Origin: Clostridiales bacterium | GTDB lineage: Bacteria; Bacillota; Clostridia; Tissierellales; GPF-1 | Assembly: GCA_013619125.1 (NCBI GenBank) | Contig: JABXKS010000086.1 | Span: forward strand, 1-40,447 | Length of the DNA stretch: 40,447 nt | Reading direction: 5' to 3' | In this document: positions 32,941 through 40,341 of the stretch, in pieces | How positions within the stretch are numbered: position 1 is the stretch's first letter | Layout: each line of letters begins with the position of its first letter | Notes under the pieces: generated by a model | The model's database searches: none | What the model saw: only the letters and a program-made list of their open reading frames with translations | What the model was told of the DNA's origin: nothing | Made by a program: the position numbers and the translations under genes

Positions 32941-33960
32941 TTAAAACGGCAGCCGTTCATCCGATTGCCGTTCTACTAGTTTCGAGTTTAATACCACATA
33001 ATTTCCTTTTAGACTTTCCTTTCCCTCGATCGCATCCAACAGCAATTGCGTTGACATAGCACCCAATTGCTTGGTTGGGTTATCGATGGTTGTCAATCTC
33101 GGATGAATAAAGTTTGAGAAGAAAATATTATCATACCCGATCACTGCAATATCCTTCGGAACCCGCAGTCCCATATCCGTTATGGCTTCTATGGCACCCC
33201 ATGCCATAATGTCACTGCTGACAAAGGCGGCCAGTTGTTCCTCTTGTTGATAATTCATTAAATACTTCTTCATAACTTCGTATCCCGCTTCAAAAGAAAA
33301 ATCACACTGAAGCATCTCTACATCGGAATCCGTAAACCCTTGATCCAAAACATACTCTTGAAATCCCATCAGTCGTTTCTTCGCATTGGGCACGATATCC
33401 ACGGGTCCAACCAAGCACAGGAACTTCTTGAATCCCTGATCGATAAACCGCTTGGCGACACGGCTTCCGCCCTCATAATTGTCTGCGAAAACAAAAGCAA
33501 TATCCTTTTCCGTCTCGAATGCAGGCCGGTCAACAATCACCATTGGCACTGGACGTTTTTTGTTCAACTCACGGTCTTTCATTCGTGGAGCGACATTAAT
33601 AATTCCATCCACACCGTTCTCAATAAAGGTATTAATGATTTTACGTTCCTTTTCAATACTTTGATCGGAATCACACAAAGTAATGTGATAGTTTTCTTTA
33701 TTGGCAACCTTCTCTGCATATTTCACAATCTCTCCAAAGAATGGATTCGTGATATCCGGTACTATCAGTCCAATGCGAAAGCTTCGGTTCACTTTCAAGC
33801 TTCTCGCGATTGTATTGGTTGTATAATCGAGTTCTTTCATCGCCTTGGTAATCTTCTCGATCAACTCGGGGCTTACATATTTCTTCCGAGTGATCACATT
33901 TGATACCGTTGCGGTAGAAACACCCGCTAGTTTAGCAACATCCTTGATCGTTGCCCTCAT
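32941..33960 (-). CDS. rbsR: LacI-family ribose operon repressor
   Basis: 339 residues. The N-terminal LacI helix-turn-helix is MRATIKDVAKLAGVSTATVS (1-20) followed by the hinge SLKVNRSFRIGLIVPDITNPF, then the type I periplasmic-binding-like effector domain. ATG 33960 is chosen because GGAG sits 8 bases upstream; a GTG at 33969 is too close to the site. It is the first gene of the ribose operon and is likely autoregulated through the operator at 33984-34001. Ribose is the expected inducer. Confidence 0.88.
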   Translation of the reverse strand: MRATIKDVAKLAGVSTATVSNVITRKKYVSPELIEKITKAMKELDYTTNTIARSLKVNRSFRIGLIVPDITNPFFGEIVKYAEKVANKENYHITLCDSDQSIEKERKIINTFIENGVDGIINVAPRMKDRELNKKRPVPMVIVDRPAFETEKDIAFVFADNYEGGSRVAKRFIDQGFKKFLCLVGPVDIVPNAKKRLMGFQEYVLDQGFTDSDVEMLQCDFSFEAGYEVMKKYLMNYQQEEQLAAFVSSDIMAWGAIEAITDMGLRVPKDIAVIGYDNIFFSNFIHPRLTTIDNPTKQLGAMSTQLLLDAIEGKESLKGNYVVLNSKLVERQSDERLPF

Positions 33961-33983
33961 ACGAATCACTCCTTTATCATTTT

Positions 33984-34037
33984 CAGTTAATCGTGTAACT
34001 GTAATTTCACTATACCCTTAGTAACTCTGTTTGTCAA
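33984..34037 (-). promoter_or_regulatory. ribose operon promoter with RbsR-type operator
   Basis: TTGACA (complement 34032-34037), 17 bases, TATAGT (complement 34009-34014) is a near-consensus sigma-A promoter. CAGTTAATCGTGTAACTG (33984-34001), an imperfect copy of the rbsD palindrome, lies at the expected start point and would block initiation. Confidence 0.85.
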
Positions 34038-34136
34038 TTTTTTCCGAAGTTTTAAAAAAAATAGCATCAACGCCTCCGAAAGCATTTCTCTGGCCATCAA
34101 GGTATGGAGCAATTAAAAATTGTTTTGTCCAATGAA

Positions 34137-34158
34137 AAAGGAGCTCTCGAGCTCCTTT
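34137..34158 (-). terminator. terminator of the glycyl radical enzyme operon
   Basis: AAAGGAGCT (34137-34145) and AGCTCCTTT (34150-34158) pair around CTCG; TTTTTC follows on the minus strand, just after the DeoR stop. Confidence 0.85.
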
Positions 34159-34178
34159 CTCCAATCAAATCCATTCAT

Positions 34179-34940
34179 TCACTTTACATATATCACTTTC
34201 TTGCAATGTTGATTCAACTCTTGCCGTTTCTCTTCCGACAAACTGTAATTTGTAATAACACAATCAAAATCTTCCAATTCTGCATGCTTTGCAAAATAGA
34301 CCTGATCAAATTTAGTCGCATCCACCAAAAGAACCTTCTCTTTTCCCGCTTCCAAAATCGCGCGCTTCACTTCAGCGTCACCAATCTCAGGCACCGTCGC
34401 CCCCGCTTGTACACTGCAGCCATGGCTTCCTATAAAAACCTTGTCAATATGGTACCTCCGAATGAATTCAACCGTCATAGTGCCGAATACACCTGCAGAA
34501 ATATCACTGTACTCTCCTGGCGCAAGTATAAGTCTATTTTTACCAAAATTCCCGATATAGTTAATCGCCGGCCAAGAGTTTGTGATGATCGTCACATGTT
34601 TCGCCGTTAGATATTTTAACATTTGCAATACTGTTGTTCCGCAATCAATAAAAATCGTATCTCCGTCTGAAACGAGTTTTGCCGCTTCTTTCCCAATATT
34701 GGCTTTTTCTTTCATTTCAAAACCCATTTTCAACGAAAAGCTTGGCTCACCCGCTGCATCTTCATTCAAGTAGGCTCGACCATGCTGAAGATAGACAAAA
34801 CCTTGGCGTTCAAGATATTTCAAATCCCTTCGAATTGTCATGCTCGCCACATCAAATTTTTCAGCCAATTCTTGAATTTCAACAAATTCATTACTATGCA
34901 AAAGCCTCTGTATTTCCAACCGTCTCTCCGTTATATTCAT
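34179..34940 (-). CDS. DeoR-family transcriptional regulator
   Basis: 253 residues. The N-terminal DeoR helix-turn-helix is ERRLEIQRLLHSNEFVEIQE, then LAEKFDVASMTIRRDLKYLE with the family signature, and the C-terminal sugar-phosphate-sensing domain contains IFIDCGTTVLQMLKYL, GSHGCSVQAGATVPE and DATKFDQVYFAK. DeoR proteins respond to phosphorylated sugars. It is the last gene of the unit nagA-like > glycyl radical enzyme > activase > deoR and probably controls that unit through the inverted repeat at 39533-39578. A -10-like TATAAT (complement 34984-34989) in the 58-base gap upstream might give it a separate low-level promoter. Confidence 0.88.
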   Translation of the reverse strand: MNITERRLEIQRLLHSNEFVEIQELAEKFDVASMTIRRDLKYLERQGFVYLQHGRAYLNEDAAGEPSFSLKMGFEMKEKANIGKEAAKLVSDGDTIFIDCGTTVLQMLKYLTAKHVTIITNSWPAINYIGNFGKNRLILAPGEYSDISAGVFGTMTVEFIRRYHIDKVFIGSHGCSVQAGATVPEIGDAEVKRAILEAGKEKVLLVDATKFDQVYFAKHAELEDFDCVITNYSLSEEKRQELNQHCKKVIYVK

Positions 34941-34998
34941 CTTGAATCCACCTCCCGCTTGTTTTGCTCACATCTTAACACTTATTATACAATAATTT

Positions 34999-35907
34999 TT
35001 ATCCAAACCGGATACTCAATCCAATACGGGAGGCATAGGCCAGAATCTCTTGGATTAGACCCTCATCGCATTCGCCAATACCCGACAATGGATATTTTAC
35101 TCCAAGCGCTTCATATTTTCCGATCCCCAGAGCGTGGTACTTCAACAAATCAATTCGTTCGACAGAATCGCCCAGTTCCTTGATGAAATCCAGTCTCCTC
35201 TTTATATCAGGCAGATCGTCGTTCATAGTAGGAACAATTACCATTCTGACCCATATCTTCTTCCCTTTTTCAGCGATGTTTCGCGCATTTTCAAGTATGA
35301 TCCGATTGTCAGTGCCCGTACAGAGTTGATGGATATACGCATCCATCGCCTTGATATCCAACAGAATCAAATCACTCATTTCCAAAATCGGCCAGACTTG
35401 ATCAAAACTCCATAATCCGGCCGTATCGATGGCAACATGAATGCCTTCCGCTTTCAGTATGCGAACAACTTTCTCAAGAAATTCATTTTGTAAACAGGGC
35501 TCGCCGCCGGAAAAAGTGACACCGCCCTTTGAGACATCATAGAACGCGCGGTCTCGAAGCAACCGTTCAACCAGTTCCTCGGCTCCCACTACTGTTCCAA
35601 TATTTTCATATGCGTTATACGGACAAACATCCGCAAGCGTCGCAAGATTTGTACATGCGTCTCGGTCAATTTCACATCCCTTAGTCGTTAATTGAATCGC
35701 ATGATTGTCTGCAGCCTCTACACATGCTCCACATCGTTTGCATAAATTTTGATGAAACATCACTTTTTTATCGGGAAACATTGCTTCAGGATTCGCGCAC
35801 CACGCGCACCGCAGATTGCAGCCGACTAAGAATACCGTAGAGCGAATTCCTGGTCCATCTTTCGTTGAATACCGCTGAATTTTTGATACCAAGCCTCGTG
35901 TTTCCAT
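34999..35907 (-). CDS. glycyl radical enzyme activase (radical SAM), degenerate ferredoxin insert
   Basis: 302 residues from ATG 35907 (AGAGGTG before it; the frame is open 15 codons more, into the upstream gene). It would use SAM and a [4Fe-4S] cluster to abstract a hydrogen from the glycine of the enzyme encoded upstream. The radical-SAM motif is CNLRCAWC (Cys30, 34, 37), preceded by KDGPGIRSTVFL. The insert that normally binds two more [4Fe-4S] clusters is incomplete: Cys56-x2-Cys59-x2-Cys62 keeps three of four ligands (the fourth, expected near 66, is Ala), and the second motif keeps Cys85 and Cys95 but has Leu at 88 and 91. An extra Cys lies at 78. FSGGEPCLQ is the GGE SAM-binding motif. 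The gene is 10 bases downstream of its partner. Confidence 0.9.
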   Translation of the reverse strand: METRGLVSKIQRYSTKDGPGIRSTVFLVGCNLRCAWCANPEAMFPDKKVMFHQNLCKRCGACVEAADNHAIQLTTKGCEIDRDACTNLATLADVCPYNAYENIGTVVGAEELVERLLRDRAFYDVSKGGVTFSGGEPCLQNEFLEKVVRILKAEGIHVAIDTAGLWSFDQVWPILEMSDLILLDIKAMDAYIHQLCTGTDNRIILENARNIAEKGKKIWVRMVIVPTMNDDLPDIKRRLDFIKELGDSVERIDLLKYHALGIGKYEALGVKYPLSGIGECDEGLIQEILAYASRIGLSIRFG

Positions 35908-35917
35908 CCATTCACCT

Positions 35918-38338
35918 CTACCACTGATGCTCTGTTCGTTCAATGATCGCATCCTGCGCTTCCGGCATCAAAGTCGAGAATAAGGCACAGTACCCGGCAA
36001 CCCGCACCATCAAATCCACATGATCTTCAGGATGCGCCTTCGCATCTCGTAGCGTTTCGCCATCAGCAATATTGAATTGATTATGAAAGACATTCTTAAA
36101 TCTTGCCACTTTGATAAAGTTGATAAACTTCTCCAAATTCTCTTCTCCGGCCAAGGCACCCGGCGAGAAGCGCATATTCAACAACTGTCCGCCAGCCATC
36201 CGATCGTTCGGAAGTTTCGAAATCGAGTTAATAACTGCTGTTGGTCCCTCTCGATCGGCTCCCAAGCAAGGAGATGCCCCCTCGTTTAATGGTTTCCCCG
36301 CCAATCGCCCATCCGGTGTAGCCCCTACATCAAATCCATTTGGCACGTAGGAGGTAATATTCGATGTCGACATCGTGTAGCGACATCCTTTCGGACCGCG
36401 CCCGTGTCGATCTGTACGATAATTCGGCAACAAAGCCAAGTACGATTCATAGACATTGGCGACAATTTCATCCACTTCATTGTTGTCATTGCCAAACTTC
36501 GGCACGGCCCTGCACAGTTTGCGCACTTGTGCTCCCTCAGCGCCTTCAAAATTGGCATCCAACACTTCCTGCAATTTCTTAAGGGTTAGTACTTGTTCAT
36601 CGAAAACCAGTTTTTTGACCGCATACAACGAATCACCCACCACAGAAGGTCCAATATTGGACTGGCTGATAAAATCATACTCCGAGCCGCCATTCTTCAA
36701 GGTCTTTCCACGTTCTAAGCTGCAATCAATCGTAGAGGAAGCAAACGCATCAGCATCATGATGCTTCAAGGCACGGTCACAAACCAAATCACAATCCACA
36801 GCAAGATCCGAGTAAAAACGCAACGCCTTTTCCCAGGCCTCCCACAATTTATCGTAGGATTCATATGCCGCGTCACGCCCCTCTTTCCCTGTAATCGAGA
36901 GAAGTTGAATGCCTGTCTTTGGATCCATTCCATTGTTTAGAATAAGCTCGAAAATTTTACCAAAGTTGATATAGGTCATGCCGGTAGCACGATGGCCCCA
37001 TTTCCCCGGAATCGCAGTTTCCACACATCCCATGGACGCATAGTCCCGGGCCGTTTCCAATTCCAGATCCAAAGTCATCATCGCCGGAATCACCACCTCA
37101 TCACAGAACAAAGATGGCATGCCGAAGCCCTGACGAATCAACATAGCCGAATCCTTCAATAAATCATCCGGTGTGTCTTTGCTGTAACGAACACTTAAAT
37201 TCGGTTCCGGAAGCTTGGACTGATTCATGGCTTCCAGACAAAGATAGGAAATGTCATTGGTGCCGTCCGTGCCATCCGGCTTCATTCCACCAACCATTAA
37301 GTTTGAATACAATGGATAGCCTCCGCTGTACTGGGTATGTCCCCATGGACGCACCTTATTCAGGCTGTTGGTCATGATGAAGAAATGTGTCAAAATCTCT
37401 AAAGCCTTTTCCTTGGTCAAGACCCCAGCTTCCAAATCCGCCTGATAATACGGGTAGATATATTGGTCAAATCGACCAAAGGAAAAGGAATGCCCATTGC
37501 TTTCGATCATCATCAGAAGATGGGTCAAATAAACCGTCTCCACTGCCTCATAGAAACTCTTTGCCTTTCCCTCCATAAGATTCTCACAAGCCTTACTCAT
37601 ATCCCTTAATTCTTGCTTGCGTTTTTCATCGGTTTCCTTCTGGGATTTTTCCATCGCCAATTTTCCGAACCGTTTAATATATTTCAACGCCCCGTTCATC
37701 GCAATGATTGAAGCTTCATAGTAATCTTTTTGTTCTTGTGTCAGATCTGGATTCTGTAGCTTCTTCTCCGCGATTCTTGCCATTCCGCCAAACCCGACTT
37801 CCAAGACAAAATCATGGTTGGGAATAACATGCCCATCGCCGGACATGCTGATTCCACCCCGATGAAGCACGCCTTGTCGTTCTGCCTGTCGATTGATTTC
37901 TGGAAGATTGTGAAGCACCTCTTCCGCATGGGTTTTCCCTTTCCAATAGGATTCCAGCGGACGCAAGCGTGCCTTGGTTTCCTCTGTGATCTCAAAGTAG
38001 TCGCCTGAGCGTGATGAGAATTCATCCAATTCTTTGATCACCCACTCAAAAGAATATTCCGGAAAAATTGAAGCTGCAAAATTTACGCTCGCCTGATTAC
38101 CGAAAATCAAACTGTCTTCTTCGATGTAAATTGTCATTTCCTCAAGAATTTTATGAAGCGCTTTCGCTCGACGAACAACAATTGCTTCACCTTCTGTTTC
38201 TTGAAAAGAGCGAGTGACGATCTCTGCCCGCTCAGGACAAATGGAAGGCACTCGATTGTTCATTCGGTTCTGCAATTTTCCAATCCTCTCAAAATCACAT
38301 TCCGTGTTTGATGGAACAAAACTTAAGCATGTATTCAT
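35918..38338 (-). CDS. glycyl radical enzyme of unassigned substrate (GCVET type)
   Basis: 806 residues, normal for the pyruvate formate-lyase superfamily and strictly anaerobic. The active-site Cys is in ASMGCVETAIPGKWGH (Cys438, Glu440) and the radical glycine in VRVAGYCALFSTL (Gly782). There is no Cys-Cys pair, so it is not pyruvate formate-lyase; the GCVE glutamate points to the dehydratase/lyase group. The Asp that glycerol and choline enzymes have 14 residues after the Cys is Thr452 here. Other family marks: RGGISMSGDGHVIPNH (160-175) and ESNGHSFSFGRFDQY (279-293). The ribosome-binding site overlaps the stop of the nagA-like gene, so the two are coupled. Possible roles are eliminating water, amine or another leaving group from a sugar-derived substrate; I cannot assign it further. 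Confidence 0.9.
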   Translation of the reverse strand: MNTCLSFVPSNTECDFERIGKLQNRMNNRVPSICPERAEIVTRSFQETEGEAIVVRRAKALHKILEEMTIYIEEDSLIFGNQASVNFAASIFPEYSFEWVIKELDEFSSRSGDYFEITEETKARLRPLESYWKGKTHAEEVLHNLPEINRQAERQGVLHRGGISMSGDGHVIPNHDFVLEVGFGGMARIAEKKLQNPDLTQEQKDYYEASIIAMNGALKYIKRFGKLAMEKSQKETDEKRKQELRDMSKACENLMEGKAKSFYEAVETVYLTHLLMMIESNGHSFSFGRFDQYIYPYYQADLEAGVLTKEKALEILTHFFIMTNSLNKVRPWGHTQYSGGYPLYSNLMVGGMKPDGTDGTNDISYLCLEAMNQSKLPEPNLSVRYSKDTPDDLLKDSAMLIRQGFGMPSLFCDEVVIPAMMTLDLELETARDYASMGCVETAIPGKWGHRATGMTYINFGKIFELILNNGMDPKTGIQLLSITGKEGRDAAYESYDKLWEAWEKALRFYSDLAVDCDLVCDRALKHHDADAFASSTIDCSLERGKTLKNGGSEYDFISQSNIGPSVVGDSLYAVKKLVFDEQVLTLKKLQEVLDANFEGAEGAQVRKLCRAVPKFGNDNNEVDEIVANVYESYLALLPNYRTDRHGRGPKGCRYTMSTSNITSYVPNGFDVGATPDGRLAGKPLNEGASPCLGADREGPTAVINSISKLPNDRMAGGQLLNMRFSPGALAGEENLEKFINFIKVARFKNVFHNQFNIADGETLRDAKAHPEDHVDLMVRVAGYCALFSTLMPEAQDAIIERTEHQW

Positions 38339-38339
38339 C

Positions 38340-39506
38340 TTATTCTCCTTTTGACCTTTTCAACAACTTGCCCTTATATATGATCTGTTGAATGCTCAAG
38401 TCCTCATCCAATAAAACCAAATTCGCCAATTTTCCTACGGACAGGCTCCCTTGTTCTTCAAAAATACCAACTGCTTTCGCAGGATTCTTCGTTGCGCATT
38501 TCACCGCTTGCTCCAAGGTGAATTCTGTTTTGTTCAATGTCGCTTTCAAACACCCCATCAAACTGATGGCAGGCCCCGCCATAGCACCGTCAGATTGCAT
38601 AAACCCAACCTTGTCTTTCACAAGAATGGCGTCACCGGCCAAATCGTATTGTCCGTCCGGCATGCCTGTCGCCGGCATTCCATCGCTGATCAAGATAATG
38701 CGGTCGTCTTCAAATAATCTCATTGCAGCATTCATCATGCATGGATGAATAAAATTCCCATCCGCAATCATCTCCACCATACAAGATTTCTCTTCAAAAG
38801 CGGCGCCGACAATGCCTGGATTCCGATGATGGAATGGCGACATCGCATTAAAGAGGTGGGTTGCATGACTAAATCCTGACCGAAAAGCACCTTTTGCTGT
38901 TTCATAGTCCGCATTTGAATGCGCAATAGACAAGCGAACACCCTGCGACGCTGCTTCAATCAGTTTCTCAGCCCCCGGCAGTTCCGGGGCTACGCCCAAA
39001 ATTTTGATCTTTCCCTGTGCTGCATCCTGCAACTGATAAAAAAAATTTAAATCAGGTGGAATCAAATACTCGCTGTTCTGAGCACCTCGTTTCACTGTCG
39101 ATATAAACGGCGATTCCATATTAATACCGATCAATTCAGCACCGAAACGATTCCCATATGCACCAACACGTCTGCAAACTTCCATCAAGTTTTCTTTGGG
39201 GATTGCCATGGTTGCTCCAAGGAAAGCTGTCACCCCTTCACTTAGTTGAAATTGAGCGATCTTCTCGATTTCTTCCCCTGTCGCATTGCAAAAATCGATA
39301 TTCTTGCTGCCATGAAGATGGATGTCAATCAACCCTGGAATCAAATAACCGCCTCTGCCATCCAAAACAACCTCATTCTCTTTAGGATGCAAGTCTACCT
39401 GATCTGAAATTTCAATAATTCGCTCTTCGGTCAACCGAATGCTGCCAAAAATAAATCGATCTGTTTCTCTAAATATTTTTACATTTCGCAGAATCATACG
39501 TTCCAC
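38340..39506 (-). CDS. NagA-family N-acetyl(hexos)amine-6-phosphate deacetylase, variant active site
   Basis: Amidohydrolase-fold protein of 388 residues. Metal and catalytic residues fit NagA: DIHLHG (His63, His65), Glu131, His196, His217 in FSHATHLFNAM, and Asp275 in ISDGMPATGMPDG. The substrate-side HHRNPGIVGAAF is also present. Two conserved spots differ from usual NagA: EGPF is ESPF (131-134), and the His of the following KGAH motif is Gln (RGAQ, 140-143). Substrate preference may therefore be altered. Start is GTG 39506 (3 bases after GGAGG) or ATG 39497 (12 bases after it); neither spacing is ideal. First gene of the operon with the glycyl radical enzyme. No nagB (glucosamine-6-phosphate deaminase) is present in the window, so simple GlcNAc catabolism is not supported here. 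Confidence 0.83.
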   Translation of the reverse strand: MERMILRNVKIFRETDRFIFGSIRLTEERIIEISDQVDLHPKENEVVLDGRGGYLIPGLIDIHLHGSKNIDFCNATGEEIEKIAQFQLSEGVTAFLGATMAIPKENLMEVCRRVGAYGNRFGAELIGINMESPFISTVKRGAQNSEYLIPPDLNFFYQLQDAAQGKIKILGVAPELPGAEKLIEAASQGVRLSIAHSNADYETAKGAFRSGFSHATHLFNAMSPFHHRNPGIVGAAFEEKSCMVEMIADGNFIHPCMMNAAMRLFEDDRIILISDGMPATGMPDGQYDLAGDAILVKDKVGFMQSDGAMAGPAISLMGCLKATLNKTEFTLEQAVKCATKNPAKAVGIFEEQGSLSVGKLANLVLLDEDLSIQQIIYKGKLLKRSKGE

Positions 39507-39527
39507 CGCCCTCCCGTTTCACTATTT

Positions 39528-39578
39528 ATTGTAACACAATATAACATATCATCAAGTGAACTTATGTTATATTGTGTT
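39528..39578 (-). promoter_or_regulatory. promoter and 16-bp inverted repeat of the glycyl radical enzyme operon
   Basis: AACACAATATAACATA (39533-39548) and TATGTTATATTGTGTT (39563-39578) are perfect 16-bp inverted arms separated by 14 bases. A minus-strand promoter, TTGATG (complement 39550-39555), 16 bases, TACAAT (complement 39528-39533), has one arm filling its spacer. It is probably the binding site of the DeoR regulator encoded last in the operon. Confidence 0.75.
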
Positions 39579-39649
39579 TATCCCTTTTAGCTTCTCCTGC
39601 CAATACACCACCAGATCACGGTAATCAATCCTATCTCCAACAAAAATCA

Positions 39650-39677
39650 ACGAGCGATCCCATATGGAATCGCTCGT
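39650..39677 (-). terminator. terminator of the AbiEi-like gene
   Basis: ACGAGCGAT (39650-39658) and ATCGCTCGT (39669-39677) pair as a 9-bp stem; TTGATTTTTG follows on the minus strand and TTTTATC on the plus. Confidence 0.75.
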
Positions 39678-39692
39678 TTTATCATCCCTGCT

Positions 39693-40133
39693 TTACAGCA
39701 GATTTCCTATATGGTTCTGTACCTTGTGGGTGAGTTTTAACACCTCGGCATACTCAAACAGTGTTCGACTATCCTCGTCCGGATCCTTCGCATAGCGCTG
39801 AACAGCCAGCTCAACGACTTCTTCTCCCAATTGCTGCCTGTGCTTTACAACTTCACAGATCGTACGTTCCCGATCAAAGATCCTGATCCTTGTGTTATCC
39901 ACCATCATGGTAACCAACCCAATACTCAAAAACTTCTTCTCCTGATAAAAAGGTTCAACTCTCAAGTCATCGATCTGATACTGATCCTTGTCACCATCCT
40001 GATCCACTGCGATTTGCCATTTTGAAGGTTTTTGATCCGCATAGTTGTAATAATAAAGCGCGCTCTCCAAGGTGATTACGGCTTCTGGAAATAACCGAGA
40101 AAGAATCACTTCTTCTTTGATTTTATCTTTCAT
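39693..40133 (-). CDS. AbiEi-like antitoxin, lacking the N-terminal winged helix
   Basis: 146 residues that match the C-terminal two thirds of AbiEi-type antitoxins of type IV toxin-antitoxin systems: LFPEAVITLESALYYYNYAD (family: P.ai.s..sAL..hgltd), IRIFDRERTICEVVKHRQQL (family: v.d.ERTicDi.r.r...) and an ending with helical repeats. Full-length members are about 200 residues and start with a winged-helix DNA-binding domain that is missing here. Immediately upstream there is no decayed remnant, but a clean GAGGTG ribosome-binding site and a -10-like GATAAGAT, so it seems to be expressed as a short protein. No AbiEii nucleotidyltransferase toxin follows; a terminator does. It may be an orphan antitoxin or an anti-addiction relic. 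Confidence 0.68.
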   Translation of the reverse strand: MKDKIKEEVILSRLFPEAVITLESALYYYNYADQKPSKWQIAVDQDGDKDQYQIDDLRVEPFYQEKKFLSIGLVTMMVDNTRIRIFDRERTICEVVKHRQQLGEEVVELAVQRYAKDPDEDSRTLFEYAEVLKLTHKVQNHIGNLL

Positions 40134-40245
40134 GACTGCACCTCACGATCTTAGGCAATTTTATTAGAAATCGTATACAGCAATCTTATCACAAATCCTG
40201 CATATTTATAAATAAAAGCCTTTTCCCATTATCCACTTTCAGCTT

Positions 40246-40260
40246 TTGACGGTCCGTCAA
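40246..40260. repeat. 15-bp perfect palindrome
   Basis: TTGACGGTCCGTCAA, symmetrical about the central T. It lies about 113 bases before the AbiEi-like gene and next to a terminator; it may be an operator. No regulator is adjacent. Confidence 0.5.
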
Positions 40261-40282
40261 TTAAAAAATCAAAAAGAAAAAA

Positions 40283-40308
40283 CGGGTCTGACAAAATTTC
40301 CAGACCCG
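40283..40308 (-). terminator. terminator of the amidohydrolase gene
   Basis: CGGGTCTG (40283-40290) and CAGACCCG (40301-40308) form an 8-bp stem; TTTTTTCTTTTT follows on the minus strand. Confidence 0.85.
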
Positions 40309-40341
40309 CTCAAAGTTTTTCAATTCCTGTACGGGAACCGA

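Noticed and set aside
35918-38338. Annotation as pyruvate formate-lyase
   Set aside because: PFL needs two adjacent active-site Cys; this protein has a single Cys in GCVE, the mark of dehydratase/lyase-type glycyl radical enzymes.
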